From NCBI RefSeq assembly GCF_001408515.1, contig NZ_CYPR01000018.1, positions 1 through 64,000 on the forward strand: 64,000 nt of DNA, written 5' to 3'. The DNA comes from Jannaschia seosinensis (lineage in GTDB: Bacteria > Pseudomonadota > Alphaproteobacteria > Rhodobacterales > Rhodobacteraceae). Of this stretch, positions 53,071-61,955 are shown in pieces (the first letter of the stretch is position 1; the number at the start of each line of letters is the position of its first letter). The position numbers and the translations under genes are program-made. The notes below the pieces were generated by a model. That model was not told where the DNA came from. It ran no database searches and saw nothing but the letters and a program-made list of their open reading frames with translations.

Positions 53071-54189
53071 TCACGCGGTGAGGAGCGTCTTCGTATCGAT
53101 GGAGGTCAGGCCCAGCGCATCGCCCACGGCACGATAGGTGATTTGCCCGGCATGGACGTTCAGGCCCGCCGCCAGATGCGGGTCGGCCGCGCAGGCCGCC
53201 TTCCAGCCATGATCGGCCAGCGACAGAAGGAAGGGCAGCGTCGCGTTGCCGAGCGCCAGCGTCGAGGTCCGTGCCACTGCGCCCGGCATGTTGGCCACGC
53301 AGTAATGCATCACCCCGTCCACCTCGTAGATCGGGTTCTCGTGCGTGGTCGCCTTCGACGTCTCGAAGCAGCCGCCTTGGTCGATCGCCACGTCCACAAT
53401 GGCCGCGCCGGTCTTCATCTGCGGCAACTGGTCCCGCGTGACGAGCTTGGGCGCCGCCGCGCCGGGGATCAGCACCGCGCCGATCACGAGATCCGCGCCG
53501 AGCACCATTTCGGCCACGTTGCCCGCGCTGGCATAGCGGGTGCGGAAGACCGAGCCGAACACGTCGTCGAGGTAGCGCAGCCGCGGCAGCGACCGGTCGA
53601 GCACGGTGACATCCGCCCCCATGCCCGCCGCGATTCGCGCCGCATGGGTGCCGACCACGCCGCCGCCGATGACGACGACGCTCGCCGGTCCCACGCCGGG
53701 CACGCCGCCCAGCAGGGTGCCGCGTCCGCCATTGGCCTTCTGCAGGGTCCATGCGCCGACCTGCGGGGCCAGCCGTCCGGCCACCTCCGACATCGGAGCG
53801 AGCAGGGGCAGACCGCCGGTGCGGTCGGTCACCGTCTCATAGGCGATGCAGGTCGCGCCGGATTCCAGCAGGTCGCGCGTCTGGTCCGGATCGGGGGCGA
53901 GGTGCAGATAAGTGAACAGGACCTGACCCTCGCGCAGGCGCTTGCGCTCGACGGCCTGCGGCTCTTTCACCTTCACGATCATGTCGGCTTCGGCGAAGAC
54001 TTCCTCCGCGCTGTCGGCGATCCGGGCGCCCGCGGTGACGTATTCCGCGTCCTCGAAACCGGAGCCCAGCCCGGCGCCGGTCTCGATCAGGACCTCGTGG
54101 CCGTGATTGACCGCTTCGAGCGCGGCGGCGGGCGTCATGCCCACGCGGAACTCCTGCGGCTTGATCTCCTTGGGGCAACCGATGCGCAT
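53071..54189 (-). CDS. ald: Alanine dehydrogenase
   Basis: A 372-residue NAD-dependent enzyme that deaminates L-alanine to pyruvate, or runs in reverse. It has [22 protein letters not shown] at the N-terminus, [12 protein letters not shown] with the substrate Lys, [10 protein letters not shown], the nucleotide fold [28 protein letters not shown], and [19 protein letters not shown] with the catalytic Asp. Length and motifs are typical. It is divergent from an Lrp/AsnC-type regulator, which very likely controls it. Confidence 0.97.
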   Translation of the reverse strand: MRIGCPKEIKPQEFRVGMTPAAALEAVNHGHEVLIETGAGLGSGFEDAEYVTAGARIADSAEEVFAEADMIVKVKEPQAVERKRLREGQVLFTYLHLAPDPDQTRDLLESGATCIAYETVTDRTGGLPLLAPMSEVAGRLAPQVGAWTLQKANGGRGTLLGGVPGVGPASVVVIGGGVVGTHAARIAAGMGADVTVLDRSLPRLRYLDDVFGSVFRTRYASAGNVAEMVLGADLVIGAVLIPGAAAPKLVTRDQLPQMKTGAAIVDVAIDQGGCFETSKATTHENPIYEVDGVMHYCVANMPGAVARTSTLALGNATLPFLLSLADHGWKAACAADPHLAAGLNVHAGQITYRAVGDALGLTSIDTKTLLTA

Positions 54190-54298
54190 AATTTACCTCC
54201 TGATTTTGGATCACGATACGCTCGACAGGGCTCCGCGAAATCCCTACTCCGGACGTAACGGAGCGGTTTGGCGGGAAATCCGCGCGTTGGATCGCGAC
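54190..54298. promoter_or_regulatory. Divergent control region between ald and its Lrp-type regulator
   Basis: These 109 bases separate two divergent genes and should hold both promoters. A short inverted repeat CTCCG (54247-54251) / CGGAG (54259-54263) lies in the middle, flanked by two direct copies of GAAATCC. Lrp-family proteins bind such degenerate repeats, so this is a candidate operator for the regulator; the assignment is inference. Confidence 0.4.
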
Positions 54299-54790
54299 AT
54301 GCCGGGAAGAATTTGCGTGAAGCCTCAGATCGACGAAACCGATGCCCGCCTTCTGCGCCTGATCCAGCAGGACGCCGCCCTGACCGCGGCACAGCTTTCC
54401 GAGCGGCTCGCGCTGTCTACCTCCGCCTGCCACCGTCGTCTGCAGCGGTTGCAGGCGTCGGGCGTGATCGACCGGACGGTGGCGCTGGTCAATCCGCGGG
54501 CGGTCGGGCGGTCGGCGATCGTCTTCGTGGAAATCAGCCTCGCCAGTCAGGCCGACGAGGTGCTTGTTGCCTTCGAGACGGCCGTCGCGCGGGTGCCGGA
54601 TGTGCTGGAATGTCACCTGATGACGGGGGCGAATGATTACCTGCTCAAGGTCGTTGCCCGCGACAGCGAGGATTTCGCCCGCATCCATCGCCGCCATCTC
54701 GCCCGCCTGCCGGGGGTTGTCCGGATGCAGAGCGCCTTCGCCCTCAAGACCGTCTGCGCGACGACGGCCCTGCCGGTGGACGTAACCTAG
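54299..54790 (+). CDS. Lrp/AsnC family transcriptional regulator (AldR-like)
   Basis: A 163-residue regulator (157 if the GTG at 54317 is used, which has GGGAAG 7 nt upstream). The winged-helix part is DETDARLLRLIQQDAALTAAQLSERLALSTSACHRRLQRLQASGVIDR. The RAM effector domain follows: VFVEISLASQADEV, VPDVLECHLMTGANDYLLKVVARD. Divergence from ald indicates a local alanine-responsive activator. The exact start is unsettled. Confidence 0.92.
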   Translation: MPGRICVKPQIDETDARLLRLIQQDAALTAAQLSERLALSTSACHRRLQRLQASGVIDRTVALVNPRAVGRSAIVFVEISLASQADEVLVAFETAVARVPDVLECHLMTGANDYLLKVVARDSEDFARIHRRHLARLPGVVRMQSAFALKTVCATTALPVDVT

Positions 54791-54812
54791 CCACGCCGCA
54801 TCCCGGGATCCG

Positions 54813-55145
54813 TCACAAAAGCCCCGCCAGACCCAGCGTCGCCGCCCCCGCCACCACCGCCAGAATCACGTCGCGCCGCCACGCCCCGACGGTCAGCGTT
54901 ACCGCCGCCGCCACGAGCCGGGCCGCATCGGGCGCGCCGCCGGTGGCTTCGGGCCACAGGATCAGGGGCGCGACCAGTCCGGGCAGGACGGCCACCCCGG
55001 TATAGCGCAGATGCCGCAGCAGCCAGTCAGGCAGGGGACGGTCGCCCACGAGCCCGAGGAACACGAACCGCGTGAGGTAGGTCAGCCCCCCGAGCGCCAC
55101 GATCACCCACCAGGTGCCGGCGCCGCCGATCTCAACCGCGCTCAT
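54813..55145 (-). CDS. azlD: AzlD family branched-chain amino acid transporter subunit
   Basis: A 110-residue membrane protein with three to four helices: WWVIVALGGLTYLTRFVFLGLVGD, TGVAVLPGLVAPLILWP, AARLVAAAVTLTVGAW and VILAVVAGAATLGLAGLL. GGLTYLTRF is characteristic of AzlD. Together with AzlC it forms an exporter of branched-chain amino acids. Its start overlaps the azlC stop (ATGA). Confidence 0.93.
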   Translation of the reverse strand: MSAVEIGGAGTWWVIVALGGLTYLTRFVFLGLVGDRPLPDWLLRHLRYTGVAVLPGLVAPLILWPEATGGAPDAARLVAAAVTLTVGAWRRDVILAVVAGAATLGLAGLL

Positions 55146-55828
55146 GTCCGCCGCTCCACCTCGGCGCCGACGGCCATTGCGGCCAAGGCGGCGAAGATCA
55201 GGCCGAGGCCCCACGGAACCCACCAGAGCGCGAGGACCATCACGACCGACACGAAGGCCGCCGCCACATGCGCCCGGCTCTTGAGGAGCGGCCCGACCAG
55301 CGCGAGGAAGCAGAGCGGCAGCGCGAAGTCGAGCGGCCATGACGCCGGCACCCGCGCGCCCAGCGCCGCCCCCGCCCAAGTCCCGCCGACCCAGGCGGGA
55401 AAGACCGGCGCCGCCGTGCCCGCGAAATAGCGCACCCGGTCCGCGACGCTCCATGTCCGCTCCCGCTCATAGGCCGCGGCTGCCAGCGCATAGGTCTGAT
55501 CGACCAGCAGATATGCGATCAGGCCCCGCTGCCACATCGGGGCGGCGCCCAGATGCGGCACGATCGACGCCGAATACATCACCATCCGCAGGTTCACCGC
55601 CAGCGCCGACAGCACGACTATGATCGCGGGCACCTGATCGACCATGAGCTGCACCGCCGTGAATTGCGCCGCGCCCGCAATCACGATGACCGAAAAGGCG
55701 ATGACCTGCGTCACCGGCAGCCCCGCCTCCGAGGCCAGCACCCCGAACAGAAGGCCGAACGGCACCATGATGAGGATGAAGGGCAGCCCCTCGGCCACCC
55801 CGCGCAAGAAGGGGCGTGTTTCGGTCAT
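55142..55828 (-). CDS. azlC: AzlC family branched-chain amino acid exporter subunit
   Basis: A 228-residue integral membrane protein. The N-terminal signature is FLRGVAEGLPFILIMVPFGLLFGVLASEAGLP. It also has IVIAGAAQFTAVQLM, NLRMVMYSASIVPHL and LIAYLLVDQTYALA, all AzlC/YgaZ-like. It works with the small AzlD subunit encoded next. Divergent from fdhD across 61 bp. Start ATG at 55828. Confidence 0.95.
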   Translation of the reverse strand: MTETRPFLRGVAEGLPFILIMVPFGLLFGVLASEAGLPVTQVIAFSVIVIAGAAQFTAVQLMVDQVPAIIVVLSALAVNLRMVMYSASIVPHLGAAPMWQRGLIAYLLVDQTYALAAAAYERERTWSVADRVRYFAGTAAPVFPAWVGGTWAGAALGARVPASWPLDFALPLCFLALVGPLLKSRAHVAAAFVSVVMVLALWWVPWGLGLIFAALAAMAVGAEVERRT

Positions 55829-55889
55829 GCTTGCATCCCCTTCCGGTGGCGGACATCCTGCGACGCAGCCGTGCCGAAGGACGAAGGCC

Positions 55890-56729
55890 ATGTCCACCCA
55901 GACCCCCGCCTCGCTTCGCGTCGCCCCGGACCCGGAGGCGTCCCGCCTGACCCGTGCGGTCACCGGCCGCGACCAGACCGGCGCGCCGGTCGATCTGCGC
56001 GTGGTGGAGGAGCGGCCGCTGACGATCTACCTCAATTCCCGCGAAATCGTGACCGCGATGACGATCGGGGATCACCCCGAATGGCTGGCCCTCGGCTTTC
56101 TCGTCAATCAGGGCATGGTTCGGACCTCCGACGACGTGACCGGCATCGATTATGACGAGGAACTCGAGACCGTCATCGTCCGCACCGCGCGGGAGACCGA
56201 CCACGAGGCCAAGCTGGCCCGCGCGACGCGCACGTCGGGCTGCGCCGTGGGCACGGTCTTCGGCGACATGATGGAGGGGCTCGAGGACCTCACCCTGCCG
56301 GCCACGCCCGTCCGCGTCGCCGATCTGCGCGCCCTGAGCCAGGCCATCAATCGCACGCCCAGCCTCTATCTTGCCGCCGGGGCGATCCACGGGACCTGCC
56401 TGTGCCAAGGGCCCGATCCGCTTGCCTATTTCGAGGATGTCGGCCGCCACAACGCGGTCGACAAGCTTGCCGGCTGGATGCGGCAGGAGGGCGTGGATCC
56501 ATCCGACAAGACCCTCTACACGACCGGCCGCCTGACCTCCGAAATGGTCATCAAATGCGCGCTCATGGGAATCCCGGCGCTGGTCTCCCGCTCCGGCTTC
56601 ACCGCATGGGGCGTGGAGATCGCGCGGCAGGTTGGTCTGACCGTGATCGGTCGCATGAAGGGCGAGCGATTCGTCTGCCTGTCTGGCGAGACGCGGGTGG
56701 TCTGGGAGGATGCCGATGCCGAAACGTGA
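55890..56729 (+). CDS. fdhD: Formate dehydrogenase accessory sulfurtransferase FdhD
   Basis: A 279-residue protein that delivers sulfur from IscS to the molybdenum cofactor of formate dehydrogenase. It has ERPLTIYLNSREIVTAMTIGDHPEWLALGFLVNQGMV, TSGCAVG (Cys118, at the place of the paired Cys of E. coli FdhD, only one Cys here), IHGTCLCQGPDPLAYFEDVGRHNAVDKLAGW and TTGRLTSEMVIKCALMGIP. Start ATG at 55890 with GAAGG upstream. It heads a molybdenum-cofactor gene group; formate dehydrogenase itself is not in the window. Confidence 0.95.
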   Translation: MSTQTPASLRVAPDPEASRLTRAVTGRDQTGAPVDLRVVEERPLTIYLNSREIVTAMTIGDHPEWLALGFLVNQGMVRTSDDVTGIDYDEELETVIVRTARETDHEAKLARATRTSGCAVGTVFGDMMEGLEDLTLPATPVRVADLRALSQAINRTPSLYLAAGAIHGTCLCQGPDPLAYFEDVGRHNAVDKLAGWMRQEGVDPSDKTLYTTGRLTSEMVIKCALMGIPALVSRSGFTAWGVEIARQVGLTVIGRMKGERFVCLSGETRVVWEDADAET

Positions 56730-56864
56730 TGCGTCTCCGCAACCTTTTGCACCGTTGCCTCGACAGCGAAGCGACCGAGGACGGTCTGCGTCCCGATATA
56801 CCCCGCCGCCTTCGGACTTGCCGGTAGCGTCGCCTTCCGATCGGACAGTCGTGACGGTGTCGCC

Positions 56865-57464
56865 ATGATCCAGCCCCACGGCCTGATCCTCGCCGGCGGG
56901 CGGGCGACGCGGATGGGCGGCGGCGACAAGGGGCGCCTCGTCGTCGCGGGCACGCCCCTGATCGCGCGCGTCATCGCCCGGCTCGGCCCGCAGGTGGACG
57001 CCTTGGCGCTCAACGCCAACGACGATCCGGCGCGCTGGGCCGATCTCGGTCTGCCGGTCCTGCCCGACACGATACCCGACCGGCCCGGGCCTCTGGCGGG
57101 CGTGCTCGCCGGGCTCGACTGGGCGGCGGCGCAGGGTTGCCCGCACATCGTCACGGCGGCGGCCGACACGCCGTTCCTGCCGCCCGATCTCGTGCCGCGC
57201 CTGTTGGCCGCCGCGGGGCCATCGGGCCTCGCACTCGCGGCCACGCAGGAGGACGACAGGATCTGGCCGCAGCCGACCTTCGGGCTCTGGCCCACGGCGC
57301 TGCGCGACGACCTGCGCACGGCGCTCGGGGACGGCATCCGCAAGATCCTGCACTGGACCGACCGCCACGAGGCCGGCCTCGCAATCTTCCCGACCGATCC
57401 GATCAACCCGTTCTTCAACGTGAACACGCCCGAGGATCTCGCGGCGGCGGAGGCGATGACGTGA
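56865..57464 (+). CDS. mobA: Molybdenum cofactor guanylyltransferase
   Basis: A 199-residue nucleotidyltransferase that joins GMP to molybdopterin to make MGD. It has the GTP-binding LILAGGRATRMGGGDKGRLVV (start of the protein), TAAADTPFLPPDLVPRLL and the C-terminal PFFNVNTPEDLAAAE. The start ATG at 56865 lies 135 bp after fdhD. Its stop overlaps the mobB GTG start (GTGA). Confidence 0.96.
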   Translation: MIQPHGLILAGGRATRMGGGDKGRLVVAGTPLIARVIARLGPQVDALALNANDDPARWADLGLPVLPDTIPDRPGPLAGVLAGLDWAAAQGCPHIVTAAADTPFLPPDLVPRLLAAAGPSGLALAATQEDDRIWPQPTFGLWPTALRDDLRTALGDGIRKILHWTDRHEAGLAIFPTDPINPFFNVNTPEDLAAAEAMT

Positions 57465-57934
57465 TCCTGATGGGCATCATCGGCCACAAGGATGCGGGCA
57501 AGACCACGCTGACCGAACGCCTCGTGGCGGAACTGACGGCGCGGGGCCTCGCCGTGAGCACGCTCAAGCACACCCACCATGCCATCGACCTCGAGACGCC
57601 GGGCACCGACACGCATCGCCATCGCGTCGCCGGTGCGCGGCAGGTGATCCTGGCGACTGACCGGCGGCTCGCGCTTCTGGAGGAGGTGGCGGAGCCGTCG
57701 ATCGACCTGCTGCTCGAACGTCTTGCACCCTGCGACGTGGTGCTGGCCGAGGGGTGGAAGCGCGGCAGCCATCCCCGCATCGAGGTCTGGCGCCCCGAGA
57801 CCGGCCGCGCGCCGCTGGCCGCCGCCGACCCGGCCATCCGCGCTGTCGCGGCGACGGGGGTGCCGGAGGTCACGCAACGGATCCTCGACCTCGACGACGT
57901 GCCAAGCATCGCGGATTTCATATGTTCGACCTGA
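57461..57934 (+). CDS. mobB: Molybdopterin-guanine dinucleotide biosynthesis protein B
   Basis: A 157-residue P-loop GTPase that assists MobA. The Walker A motif is GIIGHKDAGKTTLTERL; further motifs are VSTLKHTHHAIDLETPGTDTHRHRVAGA and VLAEGWKRGSHPRIEV. The GTG at 57461 overlaps the mobA stop. The last 13 bp overlap the moeA fusion gene, indicating tight coupling of all three. Confidence 0.94.
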   Translation: MILMGIIGHKDAGKTTLTERLVAELTARGLAVSTLKHTHHAIDLETPGTDTHRHRVAGARQVILATDRRLALLEEVAEPSIDLLLERLAPCDVVLAEGWKRGSHPRIEVWRPETGRAPLAAADPAIRAVAATGVPEVTQRILDLDDVPSIADFICST

Positions 57935-59988
57935 TCGTCGTCGCCGACTGGTCCGCCGCCGCCACGCCGACAGGGCCCACGCCGCGCAAGGACGCAATCT
58001 GGGTCTGCGCCGATCTGGGCGGGGTGCAGGAGGTCGCGTATTTTCCCACCCGTGCCGGTGCGCTCGACTGGATCGAGGCGTGGCTTGCGCGGGGGCACCG
58101 GACGCTTCTGGGGTTCGACTTCGCCATGGGCTACCCGCCGGGCTTTGCCGGTGCGCTGACCGGGCGGGACGAGGCGCTGGCGGTCTGGGACTGGCTGGCG
58201 GCGCGGATCGTGGACGGGCCGGACAACGCCAACAACCGCTACGAGGTGGCGCAGCGGATCAACCGTGCCTTTCCCGGCATCGGGCCGTTCTGGGGACGCG
58301 ACGCGCATCTCGACCTTCCCGATTTGCCCCCGAAAAAGACGTCGCGCGTGGATCATGTCCTCGACGAGCATCGTGCGGTGGAGATGCGGTGCCGGGGCGC
58401 CAAATCGGTCTGGCAGCTCGCCTATAGCGGGGCGGTCGGCTCGCAAAGTCTGGTCGGCCTCGCCGCCCTCGCGAAGCTGCGCGCGCGGCACCCCGACCTC
58501 GCCGTCTGGCCGCAGGAGACAGGTTTTGCGCATTCGGATGCGCGGATCGTGCTGGCCGAAATCTACCCGAGCCTGTTTGCGCCTGCGGAGCATCCGATCC
58601 GGGATGCGGGACAGGTCATCGCCACGGCCAATGCACTGCGCGCCGCGCCGGCGGAGTGGTTCACGGCACCGGGCACCATCCCGGATGCGGCGCTTATCGC
58701 CGTGGAGGAGGGATGGATCCTCGGCGTCGGGGCAGATGGTCCGCTTCCCGTGCCTGCCTCCGCGCGCCCGCCCTCCGACTGCTTCGCCCTTCCGCCGGGT
58801 ATGGAATGGACGCCGGTCGATACCGCGCTGGCCACGTTGCGGGAGGCGTCCCCCTGCGTCGTGGCGGCGGAGCGGCTGGCGATCGGCGATGCGGCGGGGC
58901 GCGTGCTGGCGGAGGATGTCGTCGCGCGCCGGTCGAACCCGCCCGCCGCCAATGCCGCCGTCGATGGGTGGGCTTTCGCGCATGGCACGCTCGCCCCCGG
59001 GCCGGTGCCCGTGGCCGAGGGGCGGGCGGCGGCGGGGCAGCCCTTTGCCGGACCCCTGCATCCGGGCGAGGCGGTGCGGATCCTGACCGGGGCGGAGGTG
59101 CCGGACGGAGCCGACACCGTGGCCCTGCAGGAGGATGCGGCCGTCGCGGAGGGTCGCCTGCACCTCAAGGCCGTGCCGAAGCGCGGCGCCAATACGCGCG
59201 CGGCGGGCGAGGACGTGGCCGAGGGGGGCGCGGTTCTCGCCGCCGGCACGATCCTGCGCCCGACCGACCTCGCCTTCGCCATCGCCGCCGGGCACGGGAC
59301 CTTGCCGGTGCGGGCGCGGCTGCGGGTGGGCGTGCTGTCGACGGGAGACGAGATCGTCGCGCCGGGCGCGGGCGAAGGTATCCCGGACGTGAACCGCCCG
59401 ATGCTTCTGGCGGTGCTGCGCGGGTGGGGGTTCGAGGCGGTCGATCTGGGGCATGCGCCGGACGACGCCAATGCGCTGGCCGCCACGCTCGACGCGGCCG
59501 CGACGGATGCGATCCTGACCTCCGGCGGCGCGAGCGCGGGCGACGAGGATCATCTGTCGCGCCTGATGCGCGAACGCGGGGGTGTCCACCACTGGCGAAT
59601 CGCGATCAAGCCGGGTCGGCCGCTGGTGCTCGGGCGCTGGAACGGGGTGCCGCTCTTCGGGCTGCCGGGCAATCCGGTGGCGGCCTTCACCTGCGCGGCC
59701 CTGTTCGCGCGCCCCGCCTTGTTCCAGATGGCCGGCGCCGGATGGCGGGAGCCGGAGGCGCTGGTCGTTCCGGCGGCGTTCGCCAAGCGCAAGAAGGCCG
59801 GGCGGCGCGAGGTGCTGCGCGCGCGGCTGCGGGGTGGCCGGGCGGAGGTGTTCCGGTCCGAGGGCTCGGGCCTCGTTTCGGGCCTGTCCTGGGCCGAAGG
59901 GTTCGTGGAACTTCCGGATGCCGCGGTGGAGGTATCCGAGGGGGATCCGGTCCGCTACATTCCGTTCACGGCGCTCGGGCTTGCCTGA
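57922..59988 (+). CDS. moeA: MoeA molybdopterin molybdenumtransferase with an extra N-terminal RNase-H-fold-like domain
   Basis: A 688-residue fusion. The C-terminal 400 residues are MoeA, which inserts molybdate into adenylylated molybdopterin: NPPAANAAVDGWAFAH, GEAVRILTGAEVPDGADTV, AVPKRGANTRAAGEDV, VGVLSTGDEIV, ILTSGGASAGDEDHL and LFGLPGNPVAAFTC. The N-terminal 285 residues are not part of standard MoeA. They start DLIVVADWSAAATPTGP, contain HRTLLGFDFAMGYPPGF and end near ARIVLAEIYPSLFA. This spacing of acidic residues resembles DUF429/RNase H-like proteins. Reading is open throughout with no internal start of note. The role of the extra domain is unknown. Confidence 0.9.
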   Translation: MFDLIVVADWSAAATPTGPTPRKDAIWVCADLGGVQEVAYFPTRAGALDWIEAWLARGHRTLLGFDFAMGYPPGFAGALTGRDEALAVWDWLAARIVDGPDNANNRYEVAQRINRAFPGIGPFWGRDAHLDLPDLPPKKTSRVDHVLDEHRAVEMRCRGAKSVWQLAYSGAVGSQSLVGLAALAKLRARHPDLAVWPQETGFAHSDARIVLAEIYPSLFAPAEHPIRDAGQVIATANALRAAPAEWFTAPGTIPDAALIAVEEGWILGVGADGPLPVPASARPPSDCFALPPGMEWTPVDTALATLREASPCVVAAERLAIGDAAGRVLAEDVVARRSNPPAANAAVDGWAFAHGTLAPGPVPVAEGRAAAGQPFAGPLHPGEAVRILTGAEVPDGADTVALQEDAAVAEGRLHLKAVPKRGANTRAAGEDVAEGGAVLAAGTILRPTDLAFAIAAGHGTLPVRARLRVGVLSTGDEIVAPGAGEGIPDVNRPMLLAVLRGWGFEAVDLGHAPDDANALAATLDAAATDAILTSGGASAGDEDHLSRLMRERGGVHHWRIAIKPGRPLVLGRWNGVPLFGLPGNPVAAFTCAALFARPALFQMAGAGWREPEALVVPAAFAKRKKAGRREVLRARLRGGRAEVFRSEGSGLVSGLSWAEGFVELPDAAVEVSEGDPVRYIPFTALGLA

Positions 59989-60033
59989 CGCGGCGCTCTG
60001 GCTTGGATTGAACGGCCTTCACAGGAGGCCAGA

Positions 60034-60783
60034 ATGATCCATGACTATGATCCCGATACCATCCGAATTCCCGACACCCACGACCGCGACCTCGCGGCCG
60101 CCGATCTGAGCGATCTGATCGCGTCGATCCGCGATCTGGGCCAGCAGGTGCCGGTGATCCTGCGCGATTGCGACGGGCCGGAGCTGGTCTGCGGGGCGCG
60201 GCGGGTGGCGGCCTGCCGCGCGGTGGGCGTGGAGGTGCGCGGCCAGATGCGTGACCTCGACGACGAGGCGGCGTTCGTGCTGCGCGATGCGGAGAACCGG
60301 CACCGGGCCGATCTGTATGATCTCGACCGCGCGCGCAGCTATGCAGCGGCGGTGGAGGCGCATTATGGCGGAGACCGGAAGGCGATGGCCGCGCGGATCG
60401 GGGTCAGCCTGCCGCACCTTACGCGCCTGCTGACGCTCGCGCGGATGCCCGACGCCGTCGTCGCGGCCTATCCCTCGCGCGCCGCGCTGCGGGAGCGGCA
60501 CGCCCGCGCCCTGGCGCCGTGGCTCGACGACCCGCGTCTGATCGAGGCGGCGCAGGGCATTGCGCCGGGCCTGTCGGCGGCGAAGGTCACGGCCGCGCTG
60601 GCTGCTGCGATGGGAGGGGGGCCTGCGGCGAAGGAGGAGGCGCGGACGTTCCGGTTCCGCCATGGCGTGCGAGGCGTTACCGTCCGGCGCGTGGGTCGCA
60701 AGATGCGGATCGAATACGATGCGGATCTGAGCGGCCTTCACCTGAAGGGTGCGCTCGACGCGTTCCTCGCGCGCAAGGATTGA
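60034..60783 (+). CDS. ParB/Srx-domain DNA-binding-like protein, orphan
   Basis: A 249-residue protein with a ParB N-terminal (CTPase-type) domain: DLIASIRDLGQQVPVILRDCDGPELVCGARRVAACRAVG, where GARR corresponds to the GERR box of ParB, and AENRHRADLYDLDRARSYAA. A KorB-like helix-turn-helix follows (MAARIGVSLPHLTRLLTLARMP). The C-terminal 70 residues are unusual (TFRFRHGVRGVTVRRVGRKMRIEYDADLSGLHLK). There is no parA next to it and no parS-like site is obvious, so it is not the main chromosome-segregation ParB. It may be a regulator or a plasmid-derived relic. A 16-bp palindrome lies 5 nt after its stop. Confidence 0.8.
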   Translation: MIHDYDPDTIRIPDTHDRDLAAADLSDLIASIRDLGQQVPVILRDCDGPELVCGARRVAACRAVGVEVRGQMRDLDDEAAFVLRDAENRHRADLYDLDRARSYAAAVEAHYGGDRKAMAARIGVSLPHLTRLLTLARMPDAVVAAYPSRAALRERHARALAPWLDDPRLIEAAQGIAPGLSAAKVTAALAAAMGGGPAAKEEARTFRFRHGVRGVTVRRVGRKMRIEYDADLSGLHLKGALDAFLARKD

Positions 60784-60788
60784 GACCG

Positions 60789-60804
60789 ATTACCCATGGG
60801 TAAT
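60789..60804. repeat. 16-bp perfect palindrome, copy 2
   Basis: Identical to 43004-43019. Here the symmetry extends to 20 bp (60787-60806), CG on the left matching CG on the right. It starts 5 nt after the TGA of the orphan ParB-domain gene and lies in the gap before the convergent end of irr. The T-poor right flank argues against an intrinsic terminator. Confidence 0.9.
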
Positions 60805-60842
60805 CGCCGCAACACGTTGTTCCGGCTTGCGAAAAAATCGGG

Positions 60843-61277
60843 CTACGGTTTTGCGCGCAGCCGGATCACCACGTCGACCTTCGCGATCTCGGTGCCTTCG
60901 GGCGCCTCGGGAAGGTTGACGATTTGCATTGCCTCGTGGCCCGCATCGGTCAGGCGGGCCCCGTCCTCCCAGTAGAAATGGGGATGATCGTCGAGGCGGG
61001 TGTCGAAATAGGAGCCGGTGCCGTCGACCGTGATCTCCTGCACGAGGCCGGCATCGGTAAAGGCGCGCAGCGTGTTGTAGACGGTGGCGAGAGAGACCTT
61101 GTCGCCCGACCGGCGCGCGGCGTCGTGCAGCCATTCGGCCGTCACGTGCCGGTCCCATCCGTCGCCCACGAGGAGGGAGGCCAAGAGAACCCGCTGCCGC
61201 GTGGGGCGCAGGTTCGCGCGGGCCAGCCAGGCCTCGCCGCGGGCACGTTGCGTGTCGGTATCCGGTGTGGTCGTCAT
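60843..61277 (-). CDS. irr: Fur-family iron-responsive regulator Irr
   Basis: A 144-residue Fur-superfamily protein. The winged-helix part is LRPTRQRVLLASLLVGDGWDRHVTAEWLHDAARRSGDKVSLATVYNTLRAFTDAGLV. The dimerisation part has YFDTRLDDHPHFYWEDG, where His98 and His100 sit at the metal/haem site of Irr rather than the Cys-rich sites of Fur. It controls iron and haem genes in alphaproteobacteria. Its place directly divergent from fabA is a conserved Rhodobacterales/Rhizobiales arrangement. The start is ATG 61277 or the GTG codon before it. Confidence 0.9.
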   Translation of the reverse strand: MTTTPDTDTQRARGEAWLARANLRPTRQRVLLASLLVGDGWDRHVTAEWLHDAARRSGDKVSLATVYNTLRAFTDAGLVQEITVDGTGSYFDTRLDDHPHFYWEDGARLTDAGHEAMQIVNLPEAPEGTEIAKVDVVIRLRAKP

Positions 61278-61304
61278 CACCTTCCATATAGGGTGCGATT
61301 GTGA

Positions 61305-61317
61305 CGTTTTTCAAACG
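61305..61317. promoter_or_regulatory. Short inverted repeat in the irr-fabA divergent region
   Basis: CGTTT-TTC-AAACG is a 5-bp inverted repeat in an A/T-rich patch 28 bp upstream of irr and about 100 bp upstream of fabA. Position suggests a promoter or operator. It does not match an Irr site I can recall, so the call rests on symmetry and location only. Confidence 0.3.
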
Positions 61318-61415
61318 GTTTCGGGAAAAAGCCCCGGCGCGTCACCCGATCACGCAGGGTTGCGAGGCCGAAACACGAGGTGATAGAGGGACCTGACCGT
61401 TTCCGGGGGGGATCC

Positions 61416-61925
61416 ATGAGCCAATATCCGACACAGTTCGACCGTGAGGACCTTCTTCGTTGCGCCCGGGGCGAATTGTTCGGCCCCGGCAATGCGCAGC
61501 TCCCCGAGCCGCCGATGCTGATGATGGACCGCATCACCGACATTTCGGCCGATGGCGGCGCGCACGGCAAGGGCCATGTGGTCGCGGAGTTCGACATCAC
61601 GCCGGACCTGTGGTTCTTCGAGTGCCACTTTCCGGGCAATCCGATCATGCCGGGCTGTCTCGGCCTCGACGGGTTGTGGCAGCTCACGGGGTTCAACCTC
61701 GGCTGGCGCGGCTGGCAGGGGCGCGGCTATGCGCTGGGCGTGGGCGAGGTGAAGCTGACGGGGATGGTGCGGCCCGATCGCAAGATGCTGACCTACAAGG
61801 TCGATTTCACCAAGGCCGTCCAGAGCCGCCGCCTGACGATGGGTGTGGCCGACGGCATCGTCGAGGCCGACGGCGAGGTGATCTATCAGGTCAAGGACAT
61901 GAAGGTCGCGCTCTCCGAGAGCTGA
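61416..61925 (+). CDS. fabA: 3-hydroxyacyl-ACP dehydratase/isomerase FabA
   Basis: A 169-residue enzyme that dehydrates 3-hydroxydecanoyl-ACP and isomerises the product to cis-3-decenoyl-ACP, the branch point to unsaturated fatty acids. The catalytic residues are His71 in [15 protein letters not shown] and Asp85 in LGLDGLWQL. Start ATG at 61416 gives the canonical N-terminus. fabB follows after 30 bp in the same direction. Confidence 0.97.
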   Translation: MSQYPTQFDREDLLRCARGELFGPGNAQLPEPPMLMMDRITDISADGGAHGKGHVVAEFDITPDLWFFECHFPGNPIMPGCLGLDGLWQLTGFNLGWRGWQGRGYALGVGEVKLTGMVRPDRKMLTYKVDFTKAVQSRRLTMGVADGIVEADGEVIYQVKDMKVALSES

Positions 61926-61955
61926 TCTTCGCACAAGCATTTCAAGGAGAAGCCC

